In this document: piece by piece, positions 33,194 through 43,194 of the stretch | Numbering within the stretch: position 1 is the first letter of the stretch | Layout of the letters: each line of letters opens with the position of its first letter | Origin: an uncultured Bacteroidales bacterium | GTDB taxonomy: Bacteria > Bacteroidota > Bacteroidia > Bacteroidales > Bacteroidaceae | Assembly (NCBI GenBank): GCA_902798425.1 | Contig: CADBWR010000001.1 | Span: 62,001 to 126,000, forward strand | Length of the DNA stretch: 64,000 nt | Reading direction: 5' to 3' | Notes under the pieces: generated by a model | What the model was told of the DNA's origin: nothing | What the model saw: the letters and a program-made list of their open reading frames with translations, nothing else | Databases searched by the model: none | Translations under genes and position numbers: made by a program

Positions 33194-36136
33194 ATGACAA
33201 AGAGACTTCTAATAACTATAGCACTCTTCTGCTCATGCTTTTGTACGTTGCTGGCACAAAATCCTATGCTGCGCAACTATTCTGCAACAGACTATCGTGG
33301 CGGTACCCAGAACTGGTGCATACAGAAGACGGCAGACAACAGACTGCTGTTTGCCAACAATCAGGGACTGCTGGAGTTCGACAGTCATTGGTGGCGTGTG
33401 TTTCCACTACGCAACTACAGTATCGTCCGCTCTATCCTCTTCGACGAGGAGAATCTCCTTGTTTGGGCAGGAGGTAGCGATGAGTTCGGTTATTATAAAC
33501 TCTCTCCCCGTAATTTCTCTGTCGAGTATCATTCACTCTGCGACTCGCTGTCTGCCGGTGAACACGACTTTGCCGACATCTGGCGCATCGTGAAAATGAA
33601 GGATGGTACCGTCGTCTTTCAAGGTAAGTCGCGCCTGTTCTTCTACCGCAACGGCGTGATGAAGTCTTTGGCTACACCTTATATTATAGAGTGTATGGGA
33701 CTGGTCAATGATCAGCTCTTTGTCGTCAGTCGGGAGAATGTCTATCTCGTCGACAACGGAAAACTGAAACGCCTGGAGGGTACAGAACCACTGCATGGCA
33801 CAACCATCAGAGCTGTTTTGCCCTATGGCAATAAGGCGATATTTGCCACCACTACGCATGGACTGTTCGCTTATGATGGCAAGCAGACCGTACCTTTCTT
33901 AGAACATCTGACGCCTTTTATCGCCCAGCACCACCTGTTCTGTGCGGATATCCAAAACGACCGGATAGCCATTGGTACTGTTCGCAAGGGCTTGCTGGTG
34001 TACAATATCAAGACAGGGCAGACCCTCTATGCCAACCGTCAAACGGGACTGCAGAATAATACGGTGCTGTCGTTGCGCTTCGACGAGCAAGAGAATGTGT
34101 GGCTCGGACTGGACCAGGGCGTGAGCTATGTCATGCAGGGCTTCCCATCGACTTATCTGATGAGCAACAATAGTCCGATAGGTACAGGCTATGCCTCTCT
34201 GAAGACGCACGACCGCCTTTATCTGGGTACCAATCAGGGACTCTATACCATTCCTTATCCGCTGGTCAGCAGTCCTACACCTCCCAATCCCCAGCCTGTC
34301 GAACAGATAACAGGTCAGATATGGGGATTAAAGGAGATTGACGGCACGCTATTCTGTGGTGCTGATGCCGGCACCTTTATCCTTAACGGCATGACGGCTA
34401 TTAAGGTTAATGGTCCCGAGGGTACGTGGAACTTCATACCGCTGCAAGGACATCCGGATTTGGTGTTAGGATGTGACTACCGCGGACTCTTCCTGCTGCG
34501 TAAGGAGGCAGGTCGGTGGGTCTACGATGGGCGCGTAGAGGGCTTCTCAGAGAATAGCAGTGTTTTCATGCAGGCTACCGACGGGGCTATCTGGCTGGCT
34601 CACTGGCAGAAGGGTGTCTACCGTCTGACGCTCTCTGCTGATGCACGCAAGGTGGAAACGACACAGGTCTTCAACAGCAAGAATGGCTTGCTGGTCGACG
34701 ACAACAACCTTGTCTGTATGATTCGCGACCGCATCTATGTCTCCAGTGTCGATGGCTTCTACTACTATGATAGCAAGGGTAAGGTGCTGAAGCCAGCTAA
34801 CGAGATAACCCGTATCTTCAATACCTATGGTGTCTCGTTGCGTATCTATGAGACGCCTTCCCATCAGTTGTGGGCCTACAAGCCTGGCTATTTTGCACTG
34901 GCCCGTCCCCAGCAGGATGGGGGGTACAAGGTCGACTCCATCTGCTACAAGAATGTGGAGCGTGAATTACAGATGATACTTGGTCATCCCAGTTTTCTGG
35001 AGAACAACCAGGCAATCTATAACAGCATCAACGGCTTCTTCCTGGTCAATGGCAACTATGCCATCCAGCAACAGCCAGAGCACATCATCTTCCAGGGCAT
35101 TATTGGCGCTAATGAGGGGGAGGTAGAGTTGTATGCCTGCAACCCCATGCCTCAGGACTATGTCTACCGCATTCCCCATAAACAGAACTCTATCCGTTTC
35201 CGTTTCGTTATGCCTGAATATGTCAGACCGCAGGAGATAGAGTATACGTGTTGGCTGGAGGGATACGAAAATGACTGGAATGCTCCGCAGACCATCGGTG
35301 TCAAGGAGTACACGCAACTCTCACGTGGTACCTATACTTTCCACTTGAAGGCCAAGAACCGCATCACGGGTGTGGAGGACGAACAGAGTATAACTATCTA
35401 TGTTGAACCGGCATGGTATGAGACGTGGTGGGCTTATATCATCTATTTGGTGCTGTCCGTCTGTTTGGTATGGCTCTTCGTTCATTGGATCAAGAGCATG
35501 CAGGAGCGTAAGTTGCGCGAACTGGCTGCCAAGAACGAGGAGGAGATGCGCCGTCAGGAGGAGTTGTTCCGCATGGAGCAGGAGCGCAAGGAAATGCAAC
35601 TTCGTGAACAGCAGGCTCGTCTGGAGGCTGAGGAACACCGTCGTAAGAGTGAGGTGGCGCAGCTGAAGAACGACCAACTGGAGACGGAACTGAAGCATCG
35701 GCAGAGTGAGTTGGCTGACTCTACCATGAACTTGATGCGTAAGAACGACATGCTGCAGGCGCTCGATACGCAGATGGACGAGCTCTCTGAGAGTGTGCGC
35801 CGTGAGGAGGCCAAAGCGCGTATCACCAACAAGATTAAGGAGATACGTCACGATATCCAGCAGAATATCAATGAGGATGAGGGGTGGGATAAGTTTGAAG
35901 AGAACTTCAACCTGGTCTATGAGAACTTCATGCAGCGCCTCACGGCACGCTTCCCTGACCTTAAACTGAGCGACCGCAAGCTCTGTGCCTACCTGCGTAT
36001 GGGTCTTTCTTCCAAGGAAATGGCTTCACTGCTCAATACCTCTGTGCGCAGCATTGAGACGGCCCGCTATCGCCTCCGTAAGAAACTGGATATGGAACAG
36101 GGTGATAATCTAACTGAATTTATTCAAAATTTTTAA
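33194..36136 (+). CDS. Membrane-spanning Y_Y_Y/LuxR-type sensor regulator of the glucan locus
   Basis: 980 residues. A signal peptide (about 1-22) is followed by a periplasmic beta-propeller made of two-component-regulator-propeller-like repeats (for example NRQTGLQNNTVLSLRFDEQ and NSKNGLLVDDNNLVCM), a Y_Y_Y domain (about 680-735), one transmembrane helix (about 744-766, IIYLVLSVCLVWLFVHW), a long Glu/Arg-rich coiled coil (about 768-900) and a LuxR/GerE-like HTH (about 920-975, LRMGLSSKEMASLLNTSVRSIETARYRLRKKL). There are no histidine-kinase or receiver domains, so ligand sensing in the periplasm is passed directly to the DNA-binding end. It is divergent from SusC, the standard place for the local regulator, and probably binds the ACCTCAC repeats. 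Confidence 0.9.
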   Translation: MTKRLLITIALFCSCFCTLLAQNPMLRNYSATDYRGGTQNWCIQKTADNRLLFANNQGLLEFDSHWWRVFPLRNYSIVRSILFDEENLLVWAGGSDEFGYYKLSPRNFSVEYHSLCDSLSAGEHDFADIWRIVKMKDGTVVFQGKSRLFFYRNGVMKSLATPYIIECMGLVNDQLFVVSRENVYLVDNGKLKRLEGTEPLHGTTIRAVLPYGNKAIFATTTHGLFAYDGKQTVPFLEHLTPFIAQHHLFCADIQNDRIAIGTVRKGLLVYNIKTGQTLYANRQTGLQNNTVLSLRFDEQENVWLGLDQGVSYVMQGFPSTYLMSNNSPIGTGYASLKTHDRLYLGTNQGLYTIPYPLVSSPTPPNPQPVEQITGQIWGLKEIDGTLFCGADAGTFILNGMTAIKVNGPEGTWNFIPLQGHPDLVLGCDYRGLFLLRKEAGRWVYDGRVEGFSENSSVFMQATDGAIWLAHWQKGVYRLTLSADARKVETTQVFNSKNGLLVDDNNLVCMIRDRIYVSSVDGFYYYDSKGKVLKPANEITRIFNTYGVSLRIYETPSHQLWAYKPGYFALARPQQDGGYKVDSICYKNVERELQMILGHPSFLENNQAIYNSINGFFLVNGNYAIQQQPEHIIFQGIIGANEGEVELYACNPMPQDYVYRIPHKQNSIRFRFVMPEYVRPQEIEYTCWLEGYENDWNAPQTIGVKEYTQLSRGTYTFHLKAKNRITGVEDEQSITIYVEPAWYETWWAYIIYLVLSVCLVWLFVHWIKSMQERKLRELAAKNEEEMRRQEELFRMEQERKEMQLREQQARLEAEEHRRKSEVAQLKNDQLETELKHRQSELADSTMNLMRKNDMLQALDTQMDELSESVRREEAKARITNKIKEIRHDIQQNINEDEGWDKFEENFNLVYENFMQRLTARFPDLKLSDRKLCAYLRMGLSSKEMASLLNTSVRSIETARYRLRKKLDMEQGDNLTEFIQNF

Positions 36137-36366
36137 TGGTGGTGTAGAAGCGCTCGTATAGCATTTTTGCGTAGACGGATAGTTGATTGTAGACGTTTCT
36201 CAAAATTGCAATACTCTTTTAGCATATACCTTTCCTCGATGCTCGCCTCTCTGACTTTGTTGTTCGAGAGTGTGGTGGCTTTCTGACTCGATTTGATGTA
36301 ATAGTGTAAATAATTATTTCTAACATTTTTACCCTTTCGGGCTTCTATTTCAAGAAGAAAAGACAA
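36133..36366 (-). CDS. Possible small basic protein (77 aa), doubtful
   Basis: An open frame in otherwise empty DNA, convergent with the regulator gene and overlapping its stop codon by 4 nt. The product is rich in Lys, Arg and Glu and looks helical (KEYCNFEKRLQSTIRLRKNAIRALL). It is not a shadow of another gene, but no promoter, signal or known domain is seen. Confidence 0.3.
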   Translation of the reverse strand: MSFLLEIEARKGKNVRNNYLHYYIKSSQKATTLSNNKVREASIEERYMLKEYCNFEKRLQSTIRLRKNAIRALLHHH

Positions 36367-36484
36367 TTCAATCCGATGGTTGCTGTTTTTTTAACGAAAA
36401 AACTCCATTTTGCTGTTTGTTTTTTACCACTTTTGACCAAAATCAAGAAAAAACGCGCGTATTATTAAAATAATCGACAAAATG
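36367..36484. other. AT-rich leader region of the fimbrial operon
   Basis: Together with 36137-36366 this is the 350-bp gap before the fimbrial promoter. It contains two TTGCTGTTT-type direct words (near 36379 and 36410) and many A/T runs. I looked for long inverted repeats of an invertible promoter and saw none. Confidence 0.45.
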
Positions 36485-36516
36485 TTTGCATAATTCAACA
36501 ATTCATCCTAATTTTG
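36485..36516 (+). promoter_or_regulatory. Promoter of the fimbria-type operon
   Basis: TTTG (36485-36488), 20 nt, TAATTTTG (36509-36516): full consensus. The leader to ATG 36592 is about 70 nt. No ACCTCAC element, so it is outside the glucan regulon. Confidence 0.78.
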
Positions 36517-36591
36517 CAAATATTAATAGTTGACGCTGCCATAAAGCTCGACAAAACGCGACTAAAGTTAAAAAACCACAACTTAAAACTC

Positions 36592-38106
36592 ATGAAAAAG
36601 TGTGCGTCATATAGCTCTATTTTTCGGTACGATAATTATCGTGCTCAAAGATGCTGTGGATTGTTGCTTTTGCTCATGAGTTTTGCGTTGCAAGTGATGG
36701 CCCAACAGTCTGTTCCTGTCACAAGCCGCATCAACAAAGATTATCCCTATATCTGGTTTGTGGAGAAAAGAGACTCCATCCGCTTGACGGACGAAGACTT
36801 CTTCAATAGCTGTGCCAAGGTGGTATTCCCCGTTAACAAGTTTGATTTACCCAAGAACGATAAGATACTCAATGAGTTAGATCAAATTGTACTGCCCCGT
36901 GTCAATCAGGACAGCTTGAGTCTGGTGGGTATCGTCATTCGTGGTGCAGCCTCTCCTGAAGGCCCCTACTCGTTCAACAAGATGCTGAGTGAGAAGCGTG
37001 GCAAGGCACTGTCTGATTTCGTAAAGCAGCGCATCTCGTTCAGCGACTTCCGCAATGCTACCATCAAACGACTCAGCGAAGACTATGTCACTGAGGATTA
37101 CCGTTCGCTGTGTATTGCTATGAAGCAGGCCGGTGACCCGAACTACAACTACGTAAAGGATCTCTGCGACTACTATCTGGGCAAGAACGACGAAAAAAGA
37201 TTGAAGCAGGCGCTGATGAAAGTTCAGCAAGGACGCCTCTGGAAACACTTGCTGAAGACCTACTTCCCTGAGTTGCGTGCTGCTCGCTTTATGCTGTTCT
37301 TCCGTCAGTTGCCTCAGGTGACACTTGACCCACAGATTCTCCGGGAGACTATACTTCCCCCAATGCAGCAGCCCGAATTACCTGTTCCTATGCTGTCTGC
37401 ACTGCCCCGTGAGGAGTTCTTGCTGCGTAAGAAAATGCTGTCTGTGAAGACCAACCTGCTGCTCTATGGCGCCTATATTCCTGGCTACGACCGTTGGGCT
37501 CCGATACCCAACGTGGCGATAGAGTACTATCCGCTGGGCGGTCACTTTACCTTCGGTGCTTCGTTTGACATGCCTTGGTGGCAGGACTATAATGCCCACA
37601 AGTATTTCCAGTTCCGAAACTATCAAGTGGAGGCACGCTGGTATGCCCGTGGGGCCAAGAAGAGCGACCCCGCCCGAATATATAACAAAAAAGCCTACAC
37701 GGGCTTCTACTTACAAGGCTATGCCCACTTGGCGGTCTTTGGAATCTGCTTCGATGAAAATCGCGGTTGGGTAGGCGAGGGTGCCGGTGCCGGAGTAGGT
37801 GCCGGCTATGTGCTTCCTATCAGTAAGAGTGGCCGCTGGAAGTTGGAGGTCGGCGCACAGTTAGGCTTCTTCCGCTGTAAGTACGACCCCTACCAGTTCG
37901 AGAATCCTGTGAATCTCGCCTATCGTGACGGACTCTACTACTATAAGTGGACACAGAAGCCCGAACTGTTTAAGAAGCGTCAGTATCGTTGGAACTGGAT
38001 AGGTCCGACGCGCATAGGAGTAACCTTGAGCTACGACCTGCTGTATCGTCGCATACAGAAGAAGGGCGTCAGCCTGAAGAGCACAGAAAGGAGGGTAGAG
38101 CCATGA
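36592..38106 (+). CDS. OmpA-like/DUF3575 fimbrial accessory protein
   Basis: Start at ATG 36592, 504 residues; upstream in-frame codons contain the promoter. Signal peptide with a long n-region (cleavage near QVMAQQ). An OmpA-like periplasmic domain is visible (about 60-150: VVFPVNKFDLPKND, IVIRGAASPEGPYSFN, LSEKRGKALSDF), and the C-terminal half is a DUF3575 outer-membrane beta-barrel (LSVKTNLLLYGAYIPG, PNVAIEYYPLGGHFTFG). DUF3575 genes open many Bacteroidales fimbrillin loci. The probable role is an outer-membrane accessory factor linked to peptidoglycan during fimbria assembly. Its stop overlaps the start of the DUF5119 gene (ATGA at 38103-38106). Confidence 0.83.
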   Translation: MKKCASYSSIFRYDNYRAQRCCGLLLLLMSFALQVMAQQSVPVTSRINKDYPYIWFVEKRDSIRLTDEDFFNSCAKVVFPVNKFDLPKNDKILNELDQIVLPRVNQDSLSLVGIVIRGAASPEGPYSFNKMLSEKRGKALSDFVKQRISFSDFRNATIKRLSEDYVTEDYRSLCIAMKQAGDPNYNYVKDLCDYYLGKNDEKRLKQALMKVQQGRLWKHLLKTYFPELRAARFMLFFRQLPQVTLDPQILRETILPPMQQPELPVPMLSALPREEFLLRKKMLSVKTNLLLYGAYIPGYDRWAPIPNVAIEYYPLGGHFTFGASFDMPWWQDYNAHKYFQFRNYQVEARWYARGAKKSDPARIYNKKAYTGFYLQGYAHLAVFGICFDENRGWVGEGAGAGVGAGYVLPISKSGRWKLEVGAQLGFFRCKYDPYQFENPVNLAYRDGLYYYKWTQKPELFKKRQYRWNWIGPTRIGVTLSYDLLYRRIQKKGVSLKSTERRVEP

Positions 38107-39251
38107 AGAAGTTACCCGTCATTCTGATGTTTATTCTGCTGGGCTTTGTCGGTTGTACACCCGAACCGCCTCTGCACCTCTACGACGAGGCTGCCGTGGA
38201 CTTTGATATGCCCGTTATTGACCTCTCTCTCGAAGTCTATTGGGACTACGAGATGACCTATGACGTGAAGTACGAGTGGGAGGCTGAATGGTACTATGGC
38301 TGGGATGAAATCGACACGGACATCTTCGGTGAGTTAGGCTATACAGAACCCAGCGTGTTCAATCTGCGCCGCTACTTTACAGGAGAAACACCCTATGCCC
38401 CGCATACCTCGGTACAGAACGATGTCATTTACGGCACCAACTTCCAGGGACGTTATAATTGGGGCTTCTGGGATATGCTGATATGGAACGATGTCAAGAC
38501 CCTTGATGGTGTGCAGAGCCTTGTCTTCGATGAGACATCGTCATTGGACTATGTCACGGCCTATACCAACCAGACCATGCAACAGTCACGCTATCAGGCA
38601 CCCCGCTATACGCGGTCGTTCTACTCTCCAGAGCCACTATTTACGGGCTATACGCAAGGTGTCGAGATCGATCCCACACTGAAGAACTTCGAGTACGACC
38701 CCGAGCGCAAAGTCTATGTAAGACGACTGAATATGGTGTTGGAACCTGTCACCTACATCTATCTGACACAGGTCATCCTGCACCACAACAACGGACGCGT
38801 CACCTCTACCGATGGCTCGTCGAACCTCTCGGGAATGGCCCGCTCAGTGGTGCTCAATACGGGAGTAGCAGGCTCTGATGCTATTACGGTCTATTATAAT
38901 ACGCGCATGAAGAAAGATTGCAAGAAGGATGAGGAACTTGTCGACATCATTGGCGGTCGTCTGATGACTTTCGGCATCTGCAACCTGAATGCCAACCGCG
39001 TCTCCCGCGGTGTAGACATCAAGGATGGCAAGCGCCACTATATGGACTGCACTATGCAGTTTAACAATGGTATGGACTCTACCTTCGTCTTCGACGTCAC
39101 CGACCAGGTGCGCAAACTCTATAAGGGTGGCGTTATCACGGTGGAACTTGATATGGACACCGTCCCGATTCCTCAGCGTTCCGGAGGCTCCGGTTTCAAT
39201 GCGGTAGTGAAGGACACAGAAGATGGTGGAACCTACGAATTTGATATGTAA
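38103..39251 (+). CDS. DUF5119 fimbrial-locus lipoprotein
   Basis: ATG at 38103 inside the preceding stop; 382 residues. The lipobox is LGFVGC (lipid Cys at 18). The acidic and Tyr/Trp-rich N-terminal part (VYWDYEMTYDVKYEWEAEW) and FTGETPYAPH are characteristic of DUF5119 proteins, which accompany DUF3575 and fimbrillins. A beta-rich C-terminal region (TFVFDVTDQVRKLYKGG) resembles Mfa2/FimB-type anchors. Likely outer-membrane anchor or assembly factor; the exact role is unknown. Confidence 0.78.
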   Translation: MKKLPVILMFILLGFVGCTPEPPLHLYDEAAVDFDMPVIDLSLEVYWDYEMTYDVKYEWEAEWYYGWDEIDTDIFGELGYTEPSVFNLRRYFTGETPYAPHTSVQNDVIYGTNFQGRYNWGFWDMLIWNDVKTLDGVQSLVFDETSSLDYVTAYTNQTMQQSRYQAPRYTRSFYSPEPLFTGYTQGVEIDPTLKNFEYDPERKVYVRRLNMVLEPVTYIYLTQVILHHNNGRVTSTDGSSNLSGMARSVVLNTGVAGSDAITVYYNTRMKKDCKKDEELVDIIGGRLMTFGICNLNANRVSRGVDIKDGKRHYMDCTMQFNNGMDSTFVFDVTDQVRKLYKGGVITVELDMDTVPIPQRSGGSGFNAVVKDTEDGGTYEFDM

Positions 39252-39279
39252 CGAGATACAATAAAAATAGATATTAACA

Positions 39280-41190
39280 ATGAAAAATGATACGACTATG
39301 AAAAGGAACATTTTCTTCCTCGCGGCTGTGGTTAGTATACTGATTACCAGCTGCTCGGGTGACGAGCTTGCCACTTCGTCCCCTGTTATGACTAGTTCTG
39401 TTGTGCAGCGTGGCATCTCCTTTGGTGGAGGTTCCAGCGCTATCACCCGTGGTGATTTCTATGGCTCTGATGCTGCTACCAAGCTGGGTGGCAAGTTTGT
39501 AGTATATGGCACGAAGCATGTTGCTGCTGAAGATAACACAGCAGCCAACGATGCCACCGTATTCAACAACTTCCAGGTGGCATATACTGCCTCTACGGCA
39601 GGTACTACCGCTTCTAACACCAGCGACTGGGAGTATGTTGGACTGCAGGCCTACGATGCTACACCGTCCTCTCAGGGTATTAAGTATTGGGACTTTGGTG
39701 CAGCACAGGGACACACGTTCTATGCTTTCTCCAGCTCTGACATCAGCTATCCGAAGGATGAGACTAACGACAAGGTGCTGGTGACTAAGGTTCTTGCTGA
39801 TACACCAACAGCTCCTGCCACAGGCTCTTTGTATAACAAGGGCTATGCTGTTACTGTCAAGGCTGGTGCAAATCTCAACAACCTGTTCTTCTCAGACCGC
39901 GTTCCCGTGGCAAAAGCGGATTATGAAAAGACCGTCAACTTCACCTTCCGCAATATCGGTTCCAAGGTGCGCTTTGGCTTCTATGAGACTGTCCCTGGCT
40001 ATAAAGTTAAAATCGACAAGTTCTACATCGATGATGCCAATGCTGCTGTTGTTACGAACTTCGCTACGATGAATGATGCGAAGACAGATGGCTTCTATGC
40101 TTCTCTGCAGAACGTGAAGATGGCTGCTAATCAGACTGTTAACGTCACTTACTATGACAACACGGATGCTGCCATCGAGAATCAGCCGAAGGTAAGCAAT
40201 CCTACTGGTGGATATGATTACAATATCAAACTGGGTAGTGCATCAACGATTATTGGTAAAGAACTGGCAACCTCTTCTACTACCCCGACTTGGGTTGTTG
40301 AAGGAGGTGATTACAGTACCGTATTCCCCTTCGAGGGCAATACCAATCCATTGCTGATGAAGCTCGACTTCACGCTGACGGCAGAAGACGGCTCACCAGA
40401 TGTTATCCATGTACGTGGCGCCCGTGCCATCGTTCCTGCTGCTTATGTTCAGTGGAAGGGCAACTTTGCCTATACCTACATCTTCAAGATTACCGACAAG
40501 ACCAATGGTACTACGGGTAATGTTGATGATAATGACGATCCCACAGATCCTGAGGGGCTGAAGCCTATCACCTTCGACGCCGTCGTAGTTGATGTTACCG
40601 AGGAGCGTCAGGAGACCATCTCTTCTATCTCTACGAACAGCATTACCACCTATGCTGAGGGTGCTGTTGCCAATGAGTACAAAGCCGGAGAGCCCGTTTA
40701 TGTTGCTGTGACAAATCATGCGGATGCCACTCATCCTGTAATCACTCCAAGTGGTATTGGCGACACAGCTGGTAAAGCTCAGGTGTATCAGTTGAATAGA
40801 GCTGCCACCGAGGCTGAACTCTTTGCCCAGCTGACAGGCTCACCCATTGGTCTCACGTTGACAGCTGTTACAGGTGCTGAAATTGGAACGACTGTTCCGC
40901 TTGCTGACGGCTCTACTCTTGCTATCAGTAACGTGAAATTCACGCCCGCTGCAGGTACTTATGCTTATGTGTATACCAGAACGGCTTATGTCGCTCCGAC
41001 CTACGAAGTACAGTCTGCTGGGACCTACGATTCCGGCAAGACCTACTACCTGAAGAGTGGTAGCAATGTGTACTTTGCTGTCCCAGTGGCAAGCGAGGCT
41101 GCCTTCAATGCCAACAAGGCTAACCTCTATCTGCAGACCGCTGCAGGTACTGCTGGTGTGTACGACATAAAGGTCATAAAAGTACAATAA
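39280..41190 (+). CDS. Fimbrillin-like lipoprotein 1 (large type)
   Basis: 636 residues from ATG 39280 (an alternative ATG at 39298 gives a more standard n-region). Lipobox ITSC. A Mfa1/FimA-like two-domain beta-sandwich occupies about 35-450: NFQVAYTAST, WEYVGLQAYD, IKYWDFGAAQGHTFYAFS, FRNIGSKVRFGFYETVPGYKVKID, GNFAYTYIFKITD. The C-terminal 90 residues form an extra module (YVYTRTAYVAPTYEV, GTYDSGKTYYLKSG, NLYLQTAAGTAGVYDIKVI). Fimbrillins of this kind are lipidated, trimmed by Arg-gingipain-like proteases in Porphyromonas, and polymerise by donor strand. First of three close paralogues. Confidence 0.82.
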   Translation: MKNDTTMKRNIFFLAAVVSILITSCSGDELATSSPVMTSSVVQRGISFGGGSSAITRGDFYGSDAATKLGGKFVVYGTKHVAAEDNTAANDATVFNNFQVAYTASTAGTTASNTSDWEYVGLQAYDATPSSQGIKYWDFGAAQGHTFYAFSSSDISYPKDETNDKVLVTKVLADTPTAPATGSLYNKGYAVTVKAGANLNNLFFSDRVPVAKADYEKTVNFTFRNIGSKVRFGFYETVPGYKVKIDKFYIDDANAAVVTNFATMNDAKTDGFYASLQNVKMAANQTVNVTYYDNTDAAIENQPKVSNPTGGYDYNIKLGSASTIIGKELATSSTTPTWVVEGGDYSTVFPFEGNTNPLLMKLDFTLTAEDGSPDVIHVRGARAIVPAAYVQWKGNFAYTYIFKITDKTNGTTGNVDDNDDPTDPEGLKPITFDAVVVDVTEERQETISSISTNSITTYAEGAVANEYKAGEPVYVAVTNHADATHPVITPSGIGDTAGKAQVYQLNRAATEAELFAQLTGSPIGLTLTAVTGAEIGTTVPLADGSTLAISNVKFTPAAGTYAYVYTRTAYVAPTYEVQSAGTYDSGKTYYLKSGSNVYFAVPVASEAAFNANKANLYLQTAAGTAGVYDIKVIKVQ

Positions 41191-41252
41191 TATAATACAA
41201 TAAGGTGTGCAAACAATATGTGTGTAAACCAATAACAATAATTTAAACATAG

Positions 41253-43154
41253 ATGATGATGAAAAAGTATCTATTCATTACAACTGCTCTTTTAGCCTTA
41301 GCCAGTTGTTCAGAGGATTCCTTCGTGGGGGACAACAGCCCTAACACGATAGGTGAGAGTGCTACCGAAGCCATCAACTTTGGCTTTGATATGCAGAATG
41401 TTACGCGTGCAGGCGACATTGTGGGTTCTTCTGCAGCAGCGAAGTTACAGAACGAGTTCCTCGTATATGCTACCAAGCATATTTCTGCTGAGGCTGCAGA
41501 TGCCACTAACGATATGGCCGTATTTACGAACTACAAAGTGGGGTATACTGAAAATTCTGCAGGTCATACTACTTCTAATACCAACAACTGGGAGTATGTT
41601 GGCCTCACCCCTTATGATGTAGCCAAGGTTTCTCCTGCAGCAACTCAACAGACAATTAAGTACTGGGACTATAGCGCAGAAAATGGTTATACCTTCTATG
41701 GTATTGCGTCAAAGGATGATATTACTAACGATAAGGTTACTGTCACCAAGACGACTACTGGTACCACTGTTTACGACAAGGGTTATAGTGTTGTTGTCAA
41801 GAGTGGTGCTGACCTGAGTAATTTGTACATAGCCGACCGTCTACCTGTTGCTAAGGCAGACTATAACAAGCCAGTGACTTTGAAGTTCCGTAACTTCGGT
41901 ACCCAGGTGCGTGTTGGTTTCTATGAGACCATCCCGGGTTACAAGGTGAAGATAGACAAATTCTATACTGATGCCGATGCTTCTGCAGCTGTGACAACAT
42001 TTGGGGAAATGGACACAGAGAACGCAACAAACTTTGCAGCATCATTGCAAAACATTAAGACCAGCCCAAGTGAATCAGGCAATACGATGACAGTTTCTTA
42101 TTACAACGGCACTGACGGTCCTGTAAATCAGGTTAAGTTGGGTGCTTCTACTGTAGAATACAGCTATGCATTGACGCTTGGTACAGGTGTTGTTAGTGCT
42201 ACAGAGTTGGCTACATCAGCTGCTACTCCTACATGGGATAATGCAGGTGGCGCTTATACTACCGTATATCCTTTTGAGGCTAATGCTAACCCCATGTTGG
42301 TGAAGGTTGACTATACGCTGACTGCTGAAGATGGCAGTAATGAGGTAATCCATGTGAAGGGTGCAAATGTTGTGGTTCCTACTCAGTATGTTAAGTGGAA
42401 GAACAACTTCGCCTACACTTACATCTTCAAGATTGCTCCTAATACCAATGGTACTACTGGTGGTACCGTCCAGGGTCTTTATCCCATCACCTTCGATGCT
42501 GTCGTCGTTGATGTGCAGGACAACAAGACTCAGGAGACTATTACTACCTTCGAGGACTATTCTGTCACAACCTATGCTAATGGTTCTAAGGTTACGGTTA
42601 ACAGTGAGTACAAAGCTGGCGAAAACATCTATGTTGTTAAGACTAACAACTCTAATGGTGCTGTTGTGGCTCCTACTGCTATCGGTACAGAAGCAAACAA
42701 TGTGCAGGTTTATACTGCTACATCAACTGGCGATGCTATCTCAGAGGCAACTATCAAGGCTAACTTGACAGGCTCACCAAATGGTATTACCTTGACAGCG
42801 GTTGATCCTGTTGCCTCTCTCGTTGCTGACGGAAAAGTTCCCGCTGCTGATGCTACCAATTACGATTTTGGCTCTAACGGCGCTGTGAAGTTTACTCCTG
42901 GTGCTGCTGGTAAATATGTATATGTATTTACTCGTACTAAACATGTCGCTCCGACTTATGCAGCAGTTGGTGATGGTACATTTAATGGCGGTACGACCTA
43001 CTATTTCAAGACAAGTGAGGATGTTTATTATCCTGCAGCAGGAATTAGCGCAGAGAACTTTGCAACATACAAAGCAAATCTGTATACTCAAACTGCAGCT
43101 GGTACACCTGGTGAGTATGATATCAAGATAATCAACGTTGTTGCTGGTTCTTAA
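41253..43154 (+). CDS. Fimbrillin-like lipoprotein 2 (large type)
   Basis: 633 residues, lipobox LASC. It aligns over its length with fimbrillin 1: NYKVGYTENSAGH, WEYVGLTPYD, KYWDYSAENGYTFYG, FRNFGTQVRVGFYETIPGYKVKID, NNFAYTYIFKIAPNTNGTTGG, and the same C-terminal module (YVFTRTKHVAPTYAAV, GTTYYFKTS, NLYTQTAAGTPGEYDIKII). Several stretches are nearly identical in protein, which points to tandem duplication. Role as a pilus subunit is inferred from family and position. Confidence 0.82.
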   Translation: MMMKKYLFITTALLALASCSEDSFVGDNSPNTIGESATEAINFGFDMQNVTRAGDIVGSSAAAKLQNEFLVYATKHISAEAADATNDMAVFTNYKVGYTENSAGHTTSNTNNWEYVGLTPYDVAKVSPAATQQTIKYWDYSAENGYTFYGIASKDDITNDKVTVTKTTTGTTVYDKGYSVVVKSGADLSNLYIADRLPVAKADYNKPVTLKFRNFGTQVRVGFYETIPGYKVKIDKFYTDADASAAVTTFGEMDTENATNFAASLQNIKTSPSESGNTMTVSYYNGTDGPVNQVKLGASTVEYSYALTLGTGVVSATELATSAATPTWDNAGGAYTTVYPFEANANPMLVKVDYTLTAEDGSNEVIHVKGANVVVPTQYVKWKNNFAYTYIFKIAPNTNGTTGGTVQGLYPITFDAVVVDVQDNKTQETITTFEDYSVTTYANGSKVTVNSEYKAGENIYVVKTNNSNGAVVAPTAIGTEANNVQVYTATSTGDAISEATIKANLTGSPNGITLTAVDPVASLVADGKVPAADATNYDFGSNGAVKFTPGAAGKYVYVFTRTKHVAPTYAAVGDGTFNGGTTYYFKTSEDVYYPAAGISAENFATYKANLYTQTAAGTPGEYDIKIINVVAGS

Positions 43155-43194
43155 TCCACATATAAGTTCGAATAACATAAATACCTTATCAATT

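Noticed and set aside
36137-36592. Invertible promoter of the kind that phase-varies surface structures
   Set aside because: No pair of long inverted repeats was seen flanking the TTTG-N20-TAATTTTG promoter and no recombinase gene is nearby.
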